Source: Anaeramoeba flamelloides (lineage: Eukaryota; Metamonada; Anaeramoebidae). Taken from it: a stretch of 64,000 bases of DNA. Shown here piece after piece: positions 18,842 to 30,564 of the stretch; the stretch's first letter is position 1; every line of letters starts with the position of its first letter. The stretch spans positions 1,798,001-1,862,000 of the forward strand of contig JANTQA010000023.1 in assembly GCA_027625915.1 (NCBI GenBank). Direction: 5' to 3'. The notes under the pieces were generated by a model. It had not been told where the DNA came from. It saw only the letters and a list, made by a program, of their open reading frames with translations, and made no database searches. A program made the translations under genes and the position numbers.

Positions 18842-19355
18842 TTAGTTTTTAATTTTTTCTCGATTAACTTTTTTTTGATGTTTCTTTTGTGATAAAGGTT
18901 TGATTCTGTCTTTTTTTTTAGGATTGTACCATTTTTGTTCTGAAACAAACAATTGAACATGGCAAGGTCTAGAACAGTATCTAGTGATTCTACCATGTGC
19001 TTTGAAAGTTCTTCTTCTTCCTTTTGGTGCTTGGTTGACTTGGACGTGGGTGATTATCATTTTGTCAAGATCCAATTCTTGTTCCTTAGCGTTTGATTCT
19101 GCGTTTTTGAGCATGTCTAATAAGAATCTTGCAGATTTTTCTGGCCATCTTGCAAAGATCGCTTTAAAGTTTTTGGCTGCTCCATGTCTACCGGTTCCTT
19201 GGTTGAATTTTCTAAAGGGAACACATTGCCTTTTTTCAATGACGTCCTGAAGATATCTTTGGGCATTACGAAGGCCTCTTCCTTTGATTGCTCTTCCTGT
19301 TTCACAGGTGTTTTTGAAATGAACCTTTAAATTGGTTCCTTTTGCTCTTACGGAT
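18842..19355 (-). CDS. RPL17: Large ribosomal subunit protein uL22 (N-terminus unresolved)
   Basis: The frame reads (S)VRAKGTNLKVHFKNTCETG, then AIKGRGLRNAQRYLQDV, QCVPFRKFNQGTGRH, WPEKSARFLLDMLKNAESNA, DKMIITHVQVNQAPKGRRRT and AHGRITRYCSRPCHVQLFV, ending in a Lys-rich tail. This is the full uL22 (L17e/L22p) core, which lines the peptide exit tunnel. The family's first dozen residues (of the MVRYS.DP.NPTK type) are missing from this frame. Immediately upstream are AAAAG (19360-19356) and a 14-base A run on the coding strand. Either an upstream exon is spliced to 19355, or the ATG at 19437 (MSKIIQSNKIPKTK) begins the protein and the A run is one base short here. The second reading would give about 28 extra N-terminal residues. 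The gene is divergent from eL42. Confidence 0.93.
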
Positions 19356-19467
19356 CTTTTTTTTTTTTTTTATTATTTTTTATTATTGAATTGAATTTGG
19401 TTTTTGGGATTTTATTTGATTGAATTATTTTCGACATTAACCGATCAAAAGGAATTGGTGGTTGAAA

Positions 19468-19502
<35 letters not shown>

Positions 19503-19848
19503 AAAGTAAAAAGGAAATAAAAAAAAAGATTTAGGAAGGTGCTGAAATGAGCCATTTGTTGGGAAACGGGTTAAGGAAAAACAAACCTTTTTGGAAGTTT
19601 TTTTGAATATTTCATTGGGCTCACAATATTTTTTAAGAGATCAAGAATTAAAAAAAATGATAAGCTTATCATTTTCGGAAAAAGTAGACATTAGAATATA
19701 TTAAAGATTAAAAATTCAGTGATTAAAATCTTTATTCAAAACCACTCAAGATGTTTAACATTTCAACTTCATAGAGAAACTTCTAATTGTTTGGGTATCA
19801 TTTTTTTTCTTTTATTTTTAATTTAAAAGTTTTGCAAAAACAGTAAAA
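19356..19848. promoter_or_regulatory. Shared 5' region of divergent uL22 and eL42 genes
   Basis: About 490 bp separate the two ribosomal-protein reading frames. It contains a poly-A run of about 31 bases (19470-19500) and the possible uL22 start (19437). A bidirectional promoter is the natural inference from the arrangement. I saw no conserved motif shared with eS26. Confidence 0.5.
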
Positions 19849-20402
19849 ATGGTATTCTGGCCAAAAACAAAAAGAACCTTCTGTAGAAAATGTAAAAAGC
19901 ATACCGTACACAAAGTAGGTACAGCTAAAAAAGGAAAAGAGTCCAGCCTTTCCCAAGGAAGAAGAAGATATGATCGAAAACAAAGTGGTCATGGAGGACA
20001 AACAAAACCAATTTTCCATAAAAAAGTAATTGAGAATCTTTTTTTTTACTTTCTTTCTTTTTTTCTTGTTGAGTCCCATTTTCTCATTAACTCTTCTTTT
20101 TCTTACAACTGTTCTTGATAATTTTTTATTTGCTGATCCTTTTTTTTTCTTTTTTATTTCGAAATTGTTTGCTTTTTATTTTTTTTTTATTTTTCCAAAA
20201 TTTCTCTTTTTTGGATTAAAAAAAAATTTAACATTATTTTACCTTTGAACCAAATTAAATTAACTAGGTGAAACAAACAAAAAAAATTGTTGCTAAATTG
20301 ACTTGTTCAAAATGTAAACAAGTAAGGGTTTCATGTGTAAGAAGATGTAAAAGATTTGAAATTGCAGATTCTAAAGGAAAAAAGAATGAACCAACATGGT
20401 AA
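19849..20402 (+). CDS. RPL36A: Large ribosomal subunit protein eL42
   Basis: Exons 19849-20025 and 20268-20402 (phase 0 intron, GTAATT...AACTAG) encode 103 residues, close to the family's 105-106. The sequence [55 protein letters not shown], then [12 protein letters not shown] and RRCKRFEI matches eL42 (L44e/L36a) throughout. The zinc-binding cysteines are CRKC near the start and CSKC plus a further Cys near the end. The protein lies at the 60S E-site. The C-terminus NEPTW differs from the usual hydrophobic end. It is divergent from uL22. Confidence 0.97.
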
Positions 20403-22107
20403 TAAAAGTTTTTTTTGTGAAAAATCGAGGATTTAATTCAAATCAAATAAATTAATTGAATTTTTCACGATAAACTTGCTTTAAAGGCTTCTTGAAGACT
20501 CTACTTTAAAACCTTTTATTTAAAAAAAAAATATTTGTCATAATTTTCATGGATCTCTTGGATTTTGAAAACAAATACCTCTAGATTGATAAAATTGTTT
20601 TTATAAATAAACGGAAAAAAAGTGCTAATGGAATTAGAATTTAATAATAATAATTTTGGTATCAATATGATAAATAAAACCAACCCACATAAGGCACAAA
20701 AACTATTTATTTTTTATTTGTTTATTTTTGGTTTTGTCTCTTTTATTAAAACAATATCATAAAAACTGTTTTGGGGAATACTCTCCTTGTATTGTCTGTG
20801 AATATTACTTTTATGATTAACAGCAGATTATATTGACTTAAAAATATTGAGTCAAGAGACTTTTTAAAATTTAAAATTAGGTTTTTTTTTTAAAATTTTG
20901 TCCTTTGGTTAAAACCATTTTTCCAAAGCAAATAGAAAATTGAAAAAAAAAAAATTTTTTTTGATAAGAGGATATAGTAAAAACACTTAGAATCACCCAC
21001 AATAACCGTGTAAAGTGAGTCCATATCTCTGAAAAATAGTTTACTTTATTTAAATATTTTATTCATTCTCAAAGTTATCATTTTCTTCTTGGCTAAGCTA
21101 AAAAAATGACAAAAAATAACATGTCTACAAAGGTGATTTAATTAGCTTATACTTTTGATCAACTTCTTGCTACTTGCTTACTCTTTCAATTTTGGCTATT
21201 TTCAAATTGTGAATTGTTATTTTTTTGCTATTCAAAATAACATTTTTAGGATGATGTTTAGAGTTTTTAATTATTAAAATTAGAAGATTTGAGGGATAAT
21301 TTAAATTAGTATATTTTATGTAGAGTGAGTATAGTAGCTTATACTAATTTTCAAACAAAGAGAAAATTAAAAGAGTTTTTTAATCATATGGCCAATCCAA
21401 TTTGAATTTTTTTAACAAAAAATAATAATGTAAAATATCGGTTGAAAATTTCTCAATTAAATTGATCAATTCGTTTGGGTTTGGTAATTTAAAGATAATT
21501 TTAGGAAATTCTGTGTGAGTGAAAATTTCTCAAAATTATTAAAAAAAATTGGTAAAATTTTTTACATTTTTTGTTATTTATTTTCCAGAATAAAATTGGA
21601 AATCTCTGTTTTTTTTTTTTTTTTTTGTTTGTTTGTTTTTCATTTTATTTTAATTATTGGTATTAACTAACCTGTTTCATAATATAACTCTTACAATTTT
21701 GTTCTTTCCTCAAAAATAAATTGATTATAATTCTCTCGGGATTATAAAAAATATCACCTATAAAAGAATTTTAATCAGTATATTTTTTCGAATTCACTAA
21801 AATAACACCAGATATTGTAACACCACGTGGATAATGTGTTTTATATAATGACTTGCATTCAATAACAATGTATTTTTGATTCAAAATAATTGTAAAATAG
21901 AAAAAATTATGAATTAAAATTAAAAAACAAAATATTTTTTTTCATAATAAAATTTAAAAAATTAACAATAATTTTTTTATAAGATTTAATTATTTGGCCA
22001 ATAGTTCGATTCAGATCAATAAATGAATTTTTTTTTGTTCATTTTTATTATTTTTTAATTTTTGAATTTTTAAAATCTAGATATAAAAGCGATAATATTA
22101 TTGAATA

Positions 22108-22304
22108 CAGTCAGTTTCACTTTTAAGGCACAAACTTTCAACGAAATTTAAGGCACAAAAAAATCTCAAATTAAGGCACAAGATTTGGAATTTTAATTTT
22201 TACAATTTATTTTTACTAGAATCTTAATATTGTGCTTTAATTTGAGATTTTTTTTGTGCCTTAAATTACCTTGAAAGTTTGTGTCTTAAAAGTGAAACTG
22301 ACTG
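22108..22304. mobile_element. Family A palindromic MITE (copy A6, 197 bp)
   Basis: Full length, flanked by TA (22106-22107, 22305-22306). Both arms carry three GGCAC-type units; the right arm shows substitutions (GTGCTTTA, TTACCTTG). Confidence 0.88.
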
Positions 22305-23828
22305 TAAGAGACCATAAATCAATAATTATTTTTCAATATCTGAATTAATTCTGATTTACAAATTCAAATTCCCAAAAGATTTTTAACAAATTTTTATGAA
22401 AAAAAAAAATTCAATACGCACATATCATGATTACAAAGATACTTATAATTTCTATGATTAATATTTAATAGTTAATTTTATTTTTTATTAATTTTAGATT
22501 TTAAGGTTTGCCATATTATCTAAAAAAAAAAAATTTTTTTTGGTTTAATTCAAATGTATCTAATGAAATTATTTTACAAGTTGTATTTATTTTATTCGGG
22601 ATTTTCAGGTATTTTTTATTTTTGAATTAATGTTTTGGAAACTTATTCATCTTAAAATTTTAATTCTGCACTAAACAAATGAATTTCATTTTTCTATGAA
22701 TTCATGTTATTTTGATAATTTTATCTTAAAAAAAAAATAAAAATTTCTTGTAATATTTACTTTTTCTTTTTATTTTATGTACCATCAAATTAATAAAATT
22801 GTGTGATATTTATTATTAATAAACAATTATATTGTGTTTTGAATTACCAAAATTATTATAATATTTTTAAGTTAAAAAATGAGAAAAAAACGAAAAATCT
22901 TGAATAAAAATATAAAAATGATTAATTATTTTTGTTTAAATTTTTTAAAATAAGGGTGTAGTATTGAAAATAATAATAATAAAGGGTGTGAAAATAACCA
23001 CTGGCAATATTTTAAATATTTCGAATTACATAACAATTTTACTAAGATTAACAATTTTAAATCTTGTTACAGATTATTTTTTTACCATTTTATTTTTTTT
23101 CACTACTTTTATTATTAAATTTCACAATTGGTCAATGAGAATTTTTTCATATTTTTGAAGAATTTATTGATTATTATTATTGGTATGAAAGTTTTTAATG
23201 GTTTTTTAATGATTTGTGAGAGGAAAAATCAAAAATATTATTTTGTGATTCGTAGTATTATATTTCTAAATTGTTGAAAATTCAAAATGTTCAAATGGTC
23301 AATACTAAATATTTGTAAAAATTTGTTCTATTCTCAATTTTATATACCAAAGCCGAGAAGATAATTTATACCTCTTAAACCAAGTGACTAAAGTCTAATT
23401 TCCATCTTAATTATTTTTTTTTTTTAAATTCAAACTTAAAATACCTTACAATACCATATATTAAACTAATAAACACTAACATATCTCAACCTATACGATT
23501 TAAACTACACAAACCTACTCTGGCATACGCTACTCTACCATAACGTACCTTAGAATATACGAAAAATGTATTTTAAATGCTTAAAGTCAATATATTTATA
23601 TTAAATTTATTATCTTGAAAAGTTTTGAAATTTGACAAAATTTTAAAAGTTCAAATTATCTCAAAAAAAATATAATAACCTAAATAAACTATCTTTGAAC
23701 TATTTTAACTTCTTATTAAAATTTAAATGTGGTTTTAAAAAAATAACAAAATGAATATATTAGCTCACCAATATCATTTTAAATCCTTTCTTTTAAATTT
23801 GAAGGAATTTAGACCAATCAGATGTGCT

Positions 23829-23831
<3 letters not shown>

Positions 23832-23899
<68 letters not shown>

Positions 23900-23938
23900 T
23901 ATATCTATATATCTATCTATCTATATATATATATATAT
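23832..23938. repeat. (CA)n with adjoining TATC and TA microsatellites
   Basis: A perfect CA run of about 32 units (23832-23895), then ACTTATATCTATATATCTATC and a TA run. Compound microsatellite. Confidence 0.95.
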
Positions 23939-24434
23939 GTTGACTTCAAAACCAAACAAAATAAGATACTCAAAATGTATTTTCAGGGGATATCAATACT
24001 TTAGACGTAATTAATAGTAAAAGATATTTGTTTAAAAAAATTTTTAAATATTTTGAGAAATGGGTATTTGTTTTCATTTTTTACCAAAATTTCAATTAAT
24101 TCAGAAAAGAGATCTTTTTGTGTCTCTCTGACTTATGAAAATTATATATTTTTTTTGGTTACGTATTAACGCAAAAATAAAATTGATTTTTCCTGATTAA
24201 ACTTAATAATTTTTGCTTGTTAAAATTCAATGTTTAAATTCAAAATAAAAAGCCAAACAAATATTAATCAATAATTTATTTATTTTATTAAATTAATTTT
24301 TCAATTATTTTGTGGTTAGTTTTCAAAATTATGATAAAAAAAATTACAATAATTTTCATTCAAATTTTAAATTTAAAAAAAATAATAATATTTGGAATTT
24401 AAAGTTTTAATAAAAAAAAAAAAAAATTTTATTT

Positions 24435-27400
24435 TTATTTTTTTTTTTTGCTGTATAAAAATTCGATTGTGTTACTCATTAATAACAAACCGTCTGATTC
24501 AACTATAGATTGTGCTGGTGGAAAATAATTTAGATGAATAATTTTTAAATTTGTTGAACCAAAAACTCTATTTTTTAATGTAACTAATGGAATTCCATCA
24601 TTCCAGGTTGATAAAACATCAGATCCTTTTTGTCCTTTTACTTTACTTCTTCCACTTTCTTCGCCATTAATGTTGTAAACTGATTTCATAATCTCCGAAT
24701 AAGAAAAAAACATTTCCTTTGTCCTGAAATTTTTATTTAAAGTGATCGGGTTTGAAAATCCCCTAACCCATTTACCATATTGTGTTGGTAAAAATTGTGT
24801 AACTTCCCCCCTCAATCCTGAAATTGAATTTAAGGCCCCAAAGCATAAAATTATTCCACCCTTAAAATTTTTTTTATGATGTATTTCGATAGAAAAAATA
24901 TAAATAAATAAAAATGAAATTTAAAAATAGTGATAATTGATTAAAAATTAATTCAAATTTTGTGATTGAAATTAAAAGGGAAATAAAATAAAAGATTTGA
25001 TTTTTTAATAAAAGAATCATTAACCAGAAGAAAATATTTTGTGTAAAAAGTATAAAAATATAAAAGACCAAAAAAATCATTCGGGGGTTATGTGCTGTAT
25101 TCACATAAAATGAATTATAGAACAGGAATTCAAAATAATAGATTTTTCGTTAAATATTCAAGATCAGTAATCTTTTTCGGTAACTTGTTTGCATAATATG
25201 AATTATGGTACAGAAATCCCAAAATAGATGTTTTTTTTAAAATTTCACAAACAAAAAATTAAAAAAAGTTTTTTAATTCAAAAAAATGATTGAAACAAAA
25301 AAAAAAAATAAAAACAATTAATTTTGATTAATAGTATTTCTTTTTCCGAGTCTCATGATTAGTATAATAATTTGTAAATAAACTCAATTCCAAAAATAGG
25401 GGCACACCTTTGAAATCAATTTAATTCCAAGAAAAGTGATATTTGACTCTTAAATAGAAACATTAGATATTAACAATCAATGTAAATAATTTTAAAGTTA
25501 ATTATTTATCATTTTTTTTTATTATTTTTTGATTTTTGATTTTCAATAATTTTTTTTGATTTTTTTGGATTCTTTTTTTTCAAAACTTTTCGAAAATCTC
25601 AAAATCACTTTAAAATGAAATTTAAAAGTTTTCATTCTGATCACAAAAAAAAAATTTTTTTTTTCTCTCAAAAAGAAAAAAGATTCTTTTTTTATCAAGA
25701 AAAAATTTTTTGAAAAAAAAATCATGATATGGTGTGCTAGAGCACATTGCCTACAAACAGACCTTATTATCATTAATGAAAGTGTGAATACTGAATGTAT
25801 TATTAATGATATTATCAAAAAAATCAAATGAAATTCAACTCGCTAATTCAGAATATGGTGAGTTGAAATGGATTTTCCAAAAGGATGGAGCTTGTCCACA
25901 TACTTCAAAAAAAAACTCAAACTTACTTAAATCGGGGATGTAATGTTCTGGACCCTTGACCCCCAATTCCACAAATTTAAATCCAATTGGGAATTTATGG
26001 ATACTAAACTGAAAAATTGTAACCCAAAAAACGAAGAAGAATTTTTAAATTTTTCACTAATGTATGGAATACTTTGAGTTGGGAAACCTAAGAAAATTAG
26101 TAAACTCTATATTTAAAACGATAGATTTAGTTATCAAAAGACAAGCTGAATCTATTAATAGTTTTTATTAATTTTTCTTTCAATAAAAATGGATTTTTTG
26201 GTAACCGTGTTCCAAAAATAGGGGCACACTTTTTTTTATTTTTTTTTTTTTATTTTTCGAATTGAATTTTAAATGCACTATAAAATATATAAATACTATT
26301 AATTAAATATTTTCGGGTCTTTTATTATTTTAATGTTTAAGTATTATGTATTTTGGAGTATATTTTTATTAATGTAATTTTTTTTGTGTCCCATTTTTTG
26401 GAATTGAGTTTAGTAGGTTATTTTTATATTAGTATTTTTTTTTTATATTATTCGGATTGAATTTTAAATGCACTATAAAATATATAAATACTATTAATTA
26501 AATATTTTCGGGTCTTTTATTATTTTAATGTTTAAGTATTATGTATTTTGGAGTATATTTTTATTAATGTAATTTTTTTTTGTGTCCCATTTTTTGTAAT
26601 TGAGTTTATAAACTAAAATTCAAAATTTTCCACACAGCTAAAATGTTCCAAATAATCACAATAATACAATTTCATTCAAATTGGAGATAATTTTGAATTT
26701 TGTAAAATATGAAAATCATTTTTTCATCTTTTAGTTTTTTTGTCATTACATTATTTGAATTACGTAACATGTTTCGTTGGATCAAAATTTTTTTCAACCA
26801 TTGATATTAGGTTAAAGTCAAGTTGTTCCAAATAGAAGAACTCAAATAAAATTAGTTGGTAGTATCTAACTTTTGATCGATCAATAATTCCGAATAGAAT
26901 TTAAACAAATTTACCAATCAATTTTTTTGTTTTGCTCTCTCCAAAATTTTTAACACACCCATGATTTATGTGTATTGATAATTATTTATTTATTGTTTTG
27001 TGAGTATTGTGATTTATAAAAAAGTGTTAACATTTCAATTAGTGAATGACTCTAATTTAGTAAATCTTCTTGAATTGATTAAATAAGTTTTTTTTTACAC
27101 AAATCGAATTTTAGTGTGTTAAAAATTTTGAATTGGGGTTTAGATCAATTTTTTACAATTTTATAATATTCAGTAAGACTTTAGCTATACTGAAATGATA
27201 AAATTATTATTAATTTTTTTCAATGTAGTGTACTAATCTGAAAGTAATTATCATATCGTTTTTAAACTCTTTTATTTTTTTTATTAAAATTTATTTTTTT
27301 CTCAGAGAATCATCAGTTCCTGGGTTTCCAAATTCGTATAATTACTTGTAAATTATTTTGGATTATAACGAGCCACTTGAGATTTTAATTTTGTAACAAA

Positions 27401-29948
27401 AAAAAATTCTTAAAAAATTATATTTCGTAACAGAAATTACATAAAATCTATTAACTAAAAATAAAATACGTAAAATAAGCTATGTGATATAAATTACTCA
27501 AAGTCATTAACATTAAGAAAAAAAAATCTCAAAAAATGGAGAAATATTTTTTTGTTTTTTTAATAACATTTTCTATTTCTCCTTGATGTATAAAAATCAA
27601 AATAAATGTCTTTATTTCAAAAAAAAATATATTCCATTATATAAAATTACTGAAAATTCCTATTATTTTTATAAAACTATTTCACTTCAAATAATCTTTT
27701 TATTATTAAACCATTTTTCAGTTAAAGGATGGTAGTTGTAGTGGGTGGATTATATGTGTTTAAAGGGGGGTTGAATGGATATTGGAAGGAAAAAAATTAA
27801 TTTGGGAAATTTCATAATCAAAATCATTTTCTTCACATTTTGTTTTTTTCATTTTTTGAATTTTTCTTTTTACTTTTTTTTTTTTTTTTTAAAATCCAAT
27901 TTGAAAATAAAAAAAATGTTTTCTAACTCCAAATTAAATTGAAGAAAATTGGTTCTTTGTAATTTCTTTTGAAATTTAGACACTTTCTATTTAAAAATAT
28001 TACTTCCAAAATTTTGTATTTTCCAAAGTTATTGTGAAATTTTGCACGAGATATTTCAATGAAAGTGGCCAAAAAAATTTTTTTAAGCATTTTATTTTTT
28101 TAGAAAATTTTAAGTTTCTTCAGGTATTTCTTTTATGAATAACAAATCTAATAAGAATTTTATTTTTCTTATTTCTAAACAATCTTAGGTTTGGTTGATT
28201 CTAAAAAAAAAGTTGAATTTTTCATTTTTGGCTTGGCCCCTTTGAGTGAAATGGAGTTAAGGGTGTTATTATATTATGGTGTATAAGGTGTTTCCAAAAA
28301 AGTTATAATTTTTTTTTTCTCCATTCTTTTGAATTCTGGAGAAGCTAATGGTGGTTTTCTTGGGGTTTTCTGTTTTGTTTGTGAAGTTTTTTTGGTTTTT
28401 TTAAGTTTTCTATTTATTTGGAAAACCTAACGAGAGAGTGCCTAGGTTTTTTTTTGATTTGAGAAATAAACCGAAAATTTATTTAAAGTTTCTTTTTATT
28501 TCTCAAATTAAAAAAAACCTAACGAAAATCTATTGATTTTCCAAATAAACAGAAAACTCAAGTAAAGCTAACGGCGGTTTTTTTCACTTTTTGTTTTTGT
28601 TTCTAAAATCAATAGATTTTCTAATCAAAACAAAAATTAAAAAAAACCTAACGGCAAATACCAGGTAATTTTGTTGAATAACCTCTCTTCAGTAAAACTA
28701 AAATAAAAAAAAAATATCACGGATTTTATCTAATATCACAATTTTATAAACCTACTCGTAGTATTAAATAGAGAAATCTTCAATTTCTCGAGTATTTTTT
28801 CGTTTTTTTATTCGTTTGCAGTTTTAATTGCTAGCTTACAAAAATACAAGATTGTGATGTGAAAGAGACACGCTTTTTTGCTTTTCAAAAAAAAAAAAAT
28901 ACTTCATACCCAGTCATCCAATAATTTTCAAAAGGAAGCTGTTTCCCTGTCATGGCTTATTCATTAGTTGAGATACTACAACCCAAAAAAATTCCAATTT
29001 TTAAAAGGAAAAAAATTTAAATGTTCCAGTGTCTTTTGAATTAATTTTTCATACTTATCCCTATAATTTGGGTTCTGTTTGATGAAATCTTACAAATAAC
29101 AGATTTAGCATACACCTGTACTTTGATAGTTTGTAGTGATCTCATTTTAATCTTTTTTAGAAAGAAAAAAAAGACAAATCAAAACAAAAAAACAAAATAA
29201 AAAGAGATATTACTTTTAGTTGTTTTTCGTCCATTCTTTTCAACCACTTTGCTAATAAATTACCAATTTTTTCGCCATTAGAATATTTGGATGCAGAATA
29301 ATAGACAATTATTGAATATTCAATCGGTAATTCATTTAAGGATATTTCTTTTTTTGATTCCTTATTAAAATTAAAATACAGGATATTTGATTGGTTAAAT
29401 CCTTGCCGATTAATTAAATGGTATAAAAGAGTTTCCTTTCTTGACTGTGAAAATTCTGAGTCGTCGTCTGCGAGGAGAACAAATTTACAAGTTTGTCGAT
29501 CCAAGGTCTCAATTTGTTTGCTTTTGGTGTTGCTCTTTTCGACATTCCTTTTTGATTGGAAATTGTTTTCATTTGTAATGAGGCGACGGTTGTGTAATTT
29601 GACACGCTGCTCTTCATTGCTAACATGCAAATCAATTTGCAAAAATTCTCGGAATGTTGCGTTGTGTGCAATGTTTGGGTACAACACAGCTTGACTAAAA
29701 AAATTTTGAAGTGAATTCCTTCGTTTTTTGACAAAATTTGGATCAGTTTTTTTTATCAGCCTCTTTGGCGGGAAAGGCAGGGTAATTGTTGGGAATTGTT
29801 TGGATAAATATTTGTGAATTGTATATAATTTCCGATAGCGTGTTTTGATGTTCCATGTTTGCGAGCACATCCTTATAGTTAGTTCATAATCTGTATGTGA
29901 AATTGCAGATTCGGTTTTGGAAACATTTGATATTACAACAGAAATCAT
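24435..29948 (-). CDS. PX-domain protein with a C-terminal Rossmann/amidotransferase-like domain, interrupted by a 4.35-kb intron
   Basis: Exon 1 (29948-29214, 245 residues) starts at ATG. Residues about 1-115 form a PX domain: ISHTDYELTIRM, TWNIKTRYRKLYTIHKYLSK, the proline-rich TLPFPPKRL, then VKKRRNSLQNFFSQAV and FREFLQ. PX domains bind phosphoinositides on endosomal membranes. Residues 155-245 continue with alternating strands (CKFVLLADDD, YSIIVYYSAS) and YSNGEKIGNLLAKWLK. Exon 2 (24860-24435) begins GGIILCFGALNSISGLRGEV and ends with WNDGIPLVTL and LKIIHLNYFPPAQ. GT at 29213 and AG at 24861 join the halves in phase 0, putting the GG after the helix as in amidotransferase-like (ThuA-type) folds. 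The total is 386 residues. The family name of the second domain is my inference; no catalytic Cys-His-Glu triad could be placed. A short alternative exon at 29151-29041 is possible but gives no domain. Confidence 0.78.
25381..26200 (+). mobile_element. Tc1/mariner transposon remnant (T1)
   Basis: The left terminus AACTCAATTCCAAAAATAGG follows TA at 25379-25380. At about 25710-25845 the translation reads KKIMIWCARAHCLQTDLIII...NTECIINDI, the stretch before the second catalytic Asp in Tc1 transposases. At about 25868-26010 it reads WIFQKDGACPHTSKK, LTPNSTNLNPIGNLW. These are the DGA.CHTS and SPDLNPIENLW motifs, with the Asp kept and the final Glu replaced by Gly. Three or more stops and frame changes interrupt the frame (for example after KSGM and after WILN). 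The N-terminal DNA-binding region is not recognisable. Inactive. Confidence 0.82.
26206..26410 (+). mobile_element. Short Tc1-type TIR element (T2)
   Basis: A second left terminus, TTCCAAAAATAGGGGCACAC at 26210-26229, in the same orientation as T1's, is followed about 160 bp later by the inverted right terminus GTGTCCCATTTTTTGGAATT (about 26386-26405), and TA. No coding capacity. The right end could instead be the original right end of T1. Confidence 0.65.
26451..26606 (+). repeat. Direct duplication of the T2 right part
   Basis: Positions 26455-26606 repeat 26257-26410 almost exactly (ATTGAATTTTAAATGCACTA ... TATTTTCGGGTCTTTTATT ... TTGTGTCCCATTTTTTG), separated by about 40 bp. Near identity indicates a recent duplication. 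It abuts D1. Confidence 0.85.
26611..27139 (+). mobile_element. Family D TIR element (copy D1)
   Basis: The left end AACTAAAATTCAAAATTTTC and right end AAAATTTTGAATTGGGGTT are inverted repeats flanked by TA (26609-26610, 27140-27141). The interior shares TTGATCGATCAA, AATTTAAACAAATTTACCAA and TTTTTTGTTTTGC with D3 and D4, and almost the whole length with D5. Non-coding. Confidence 0.75.
27707..28261 (+). mobile_element. Family E TIR element (copy E2, about 555 bp)
   Basis: The left end AACCATTTTTCAGTTAAAGG and right end TTGGCCCCTTTGAGTGAAAT (then GGAGTTA) are imperfect inverted repeats. The right two thirds aligns with 57340-57722, and the left end with E1. Non-coding. Confidence 0.7.
28340..28655. 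repeat. Cluster of interleaved small palindromes with CCTAACG words
   Basis: TTTTGATTTGAGAAATAAAC (28452) pairs with TTTATTTCTCAAATTAAAAA (28495), and GAAAATCTATTGATTTT (about 28524) pairs with AAAATCAATAGATTTTC (about 28606). AACCTAACG or AAGCTAACGG occurs four times. The pairings are interleaved, so alternative folds are possible. Not a telomere array, because the words are not in tandem. Confidence 0.6.
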
Positions 29949-30564
29949 CCCCCAAACTAAAAAGATTAAAAAATGATTCTTTGAAATTATTTCGATTGAA
30001 GCTGGTGGATAATGTTACGGTATGAAAAAGAAAGAATGTTTATGGAAACAAAGAGACTATTTTCCTTCAAACCATTAAATACCTTTTAATTTGAGAGATT
30101 CTAATCTTAATTTTTCCTTGTAACATTCCTAAAATGAACCTTGGAATCGTTTAATATTTTTCCATCAATAATAAAGAAAAAGTTTTTCTATGATATAAAC
30201 CAACACTCTACGTTACTATTTAAATTTTCTTGTCAAAAGTGAAATTATGAGAAAAGTATTATGTTAAATTATTCGATTTTTTGTAAAGTTTGCAACAATT
30301 AAAATTTAAATTTTCTATTTAAGGTGTATGATATAAGAAACTGGAAAAATGTATTTTTAGGTTTTGTAATTAACTTTAATTATTTTGAATATAGTTTTTT
30401 TGGTCTTCAAATTGATTTTTATTTTTTAGTTTTTTTCAGAATCATTTTTTTACAAAACGATTCCCCACTTCCAGAGTCTGAATTTGGTTTGGAAAATAAC
30501 TTAAAGTTAGAGAAATTTAAAACAAATAGTAACTTTTATTGTTTATCTTATGAATTTTTTTATA

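Larger units (their letters stand above)
20403..24434. other. AT-rich spacer between eL42 and the PX gene
   Basis: No gene is supported. It holds family A copy A6 (22108-22304), a (CA)n microsatellite (23832-23895) followed by TATC/TA repeats to 23938, and many homopolymer runs. A short open frame at 23751-24014 is simply the translated (CA)n tract. Confidence 0.55.
24861..29213 (-). other. Long intron of the PX gene, filled with transposon remnants
   Basis: 4353 bp with GTAATA at the donor and TTAAG at the acceptor. It contains Tc1-like remnants T1 and T2 (25381-26606), family D element D1 (26611-27139), family E element E2 (27707-28261) and a cluster of small palindromes (28430-28650). It is far longer than the 130-260 bp introns of the ribosomal-protein genes. 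Confidence 0.7.

Noticed and set aside
23751-24014. 87-codon frame with a His-Thr repeat
   Set aside because: It is the translated (CA)n microsatellite.
28340-28655. Telomere-like CCTAACG words
   Set aside because: Only four scattered occurrences in palindromic context, not a tandem array.
29041-29151. Short alternative second exon for the PX gene
   Set aside because: A 62-bp intron would give 36 extra residues, but the distant exon at 24860-24435 completes the domain. Kept only as an alternative.
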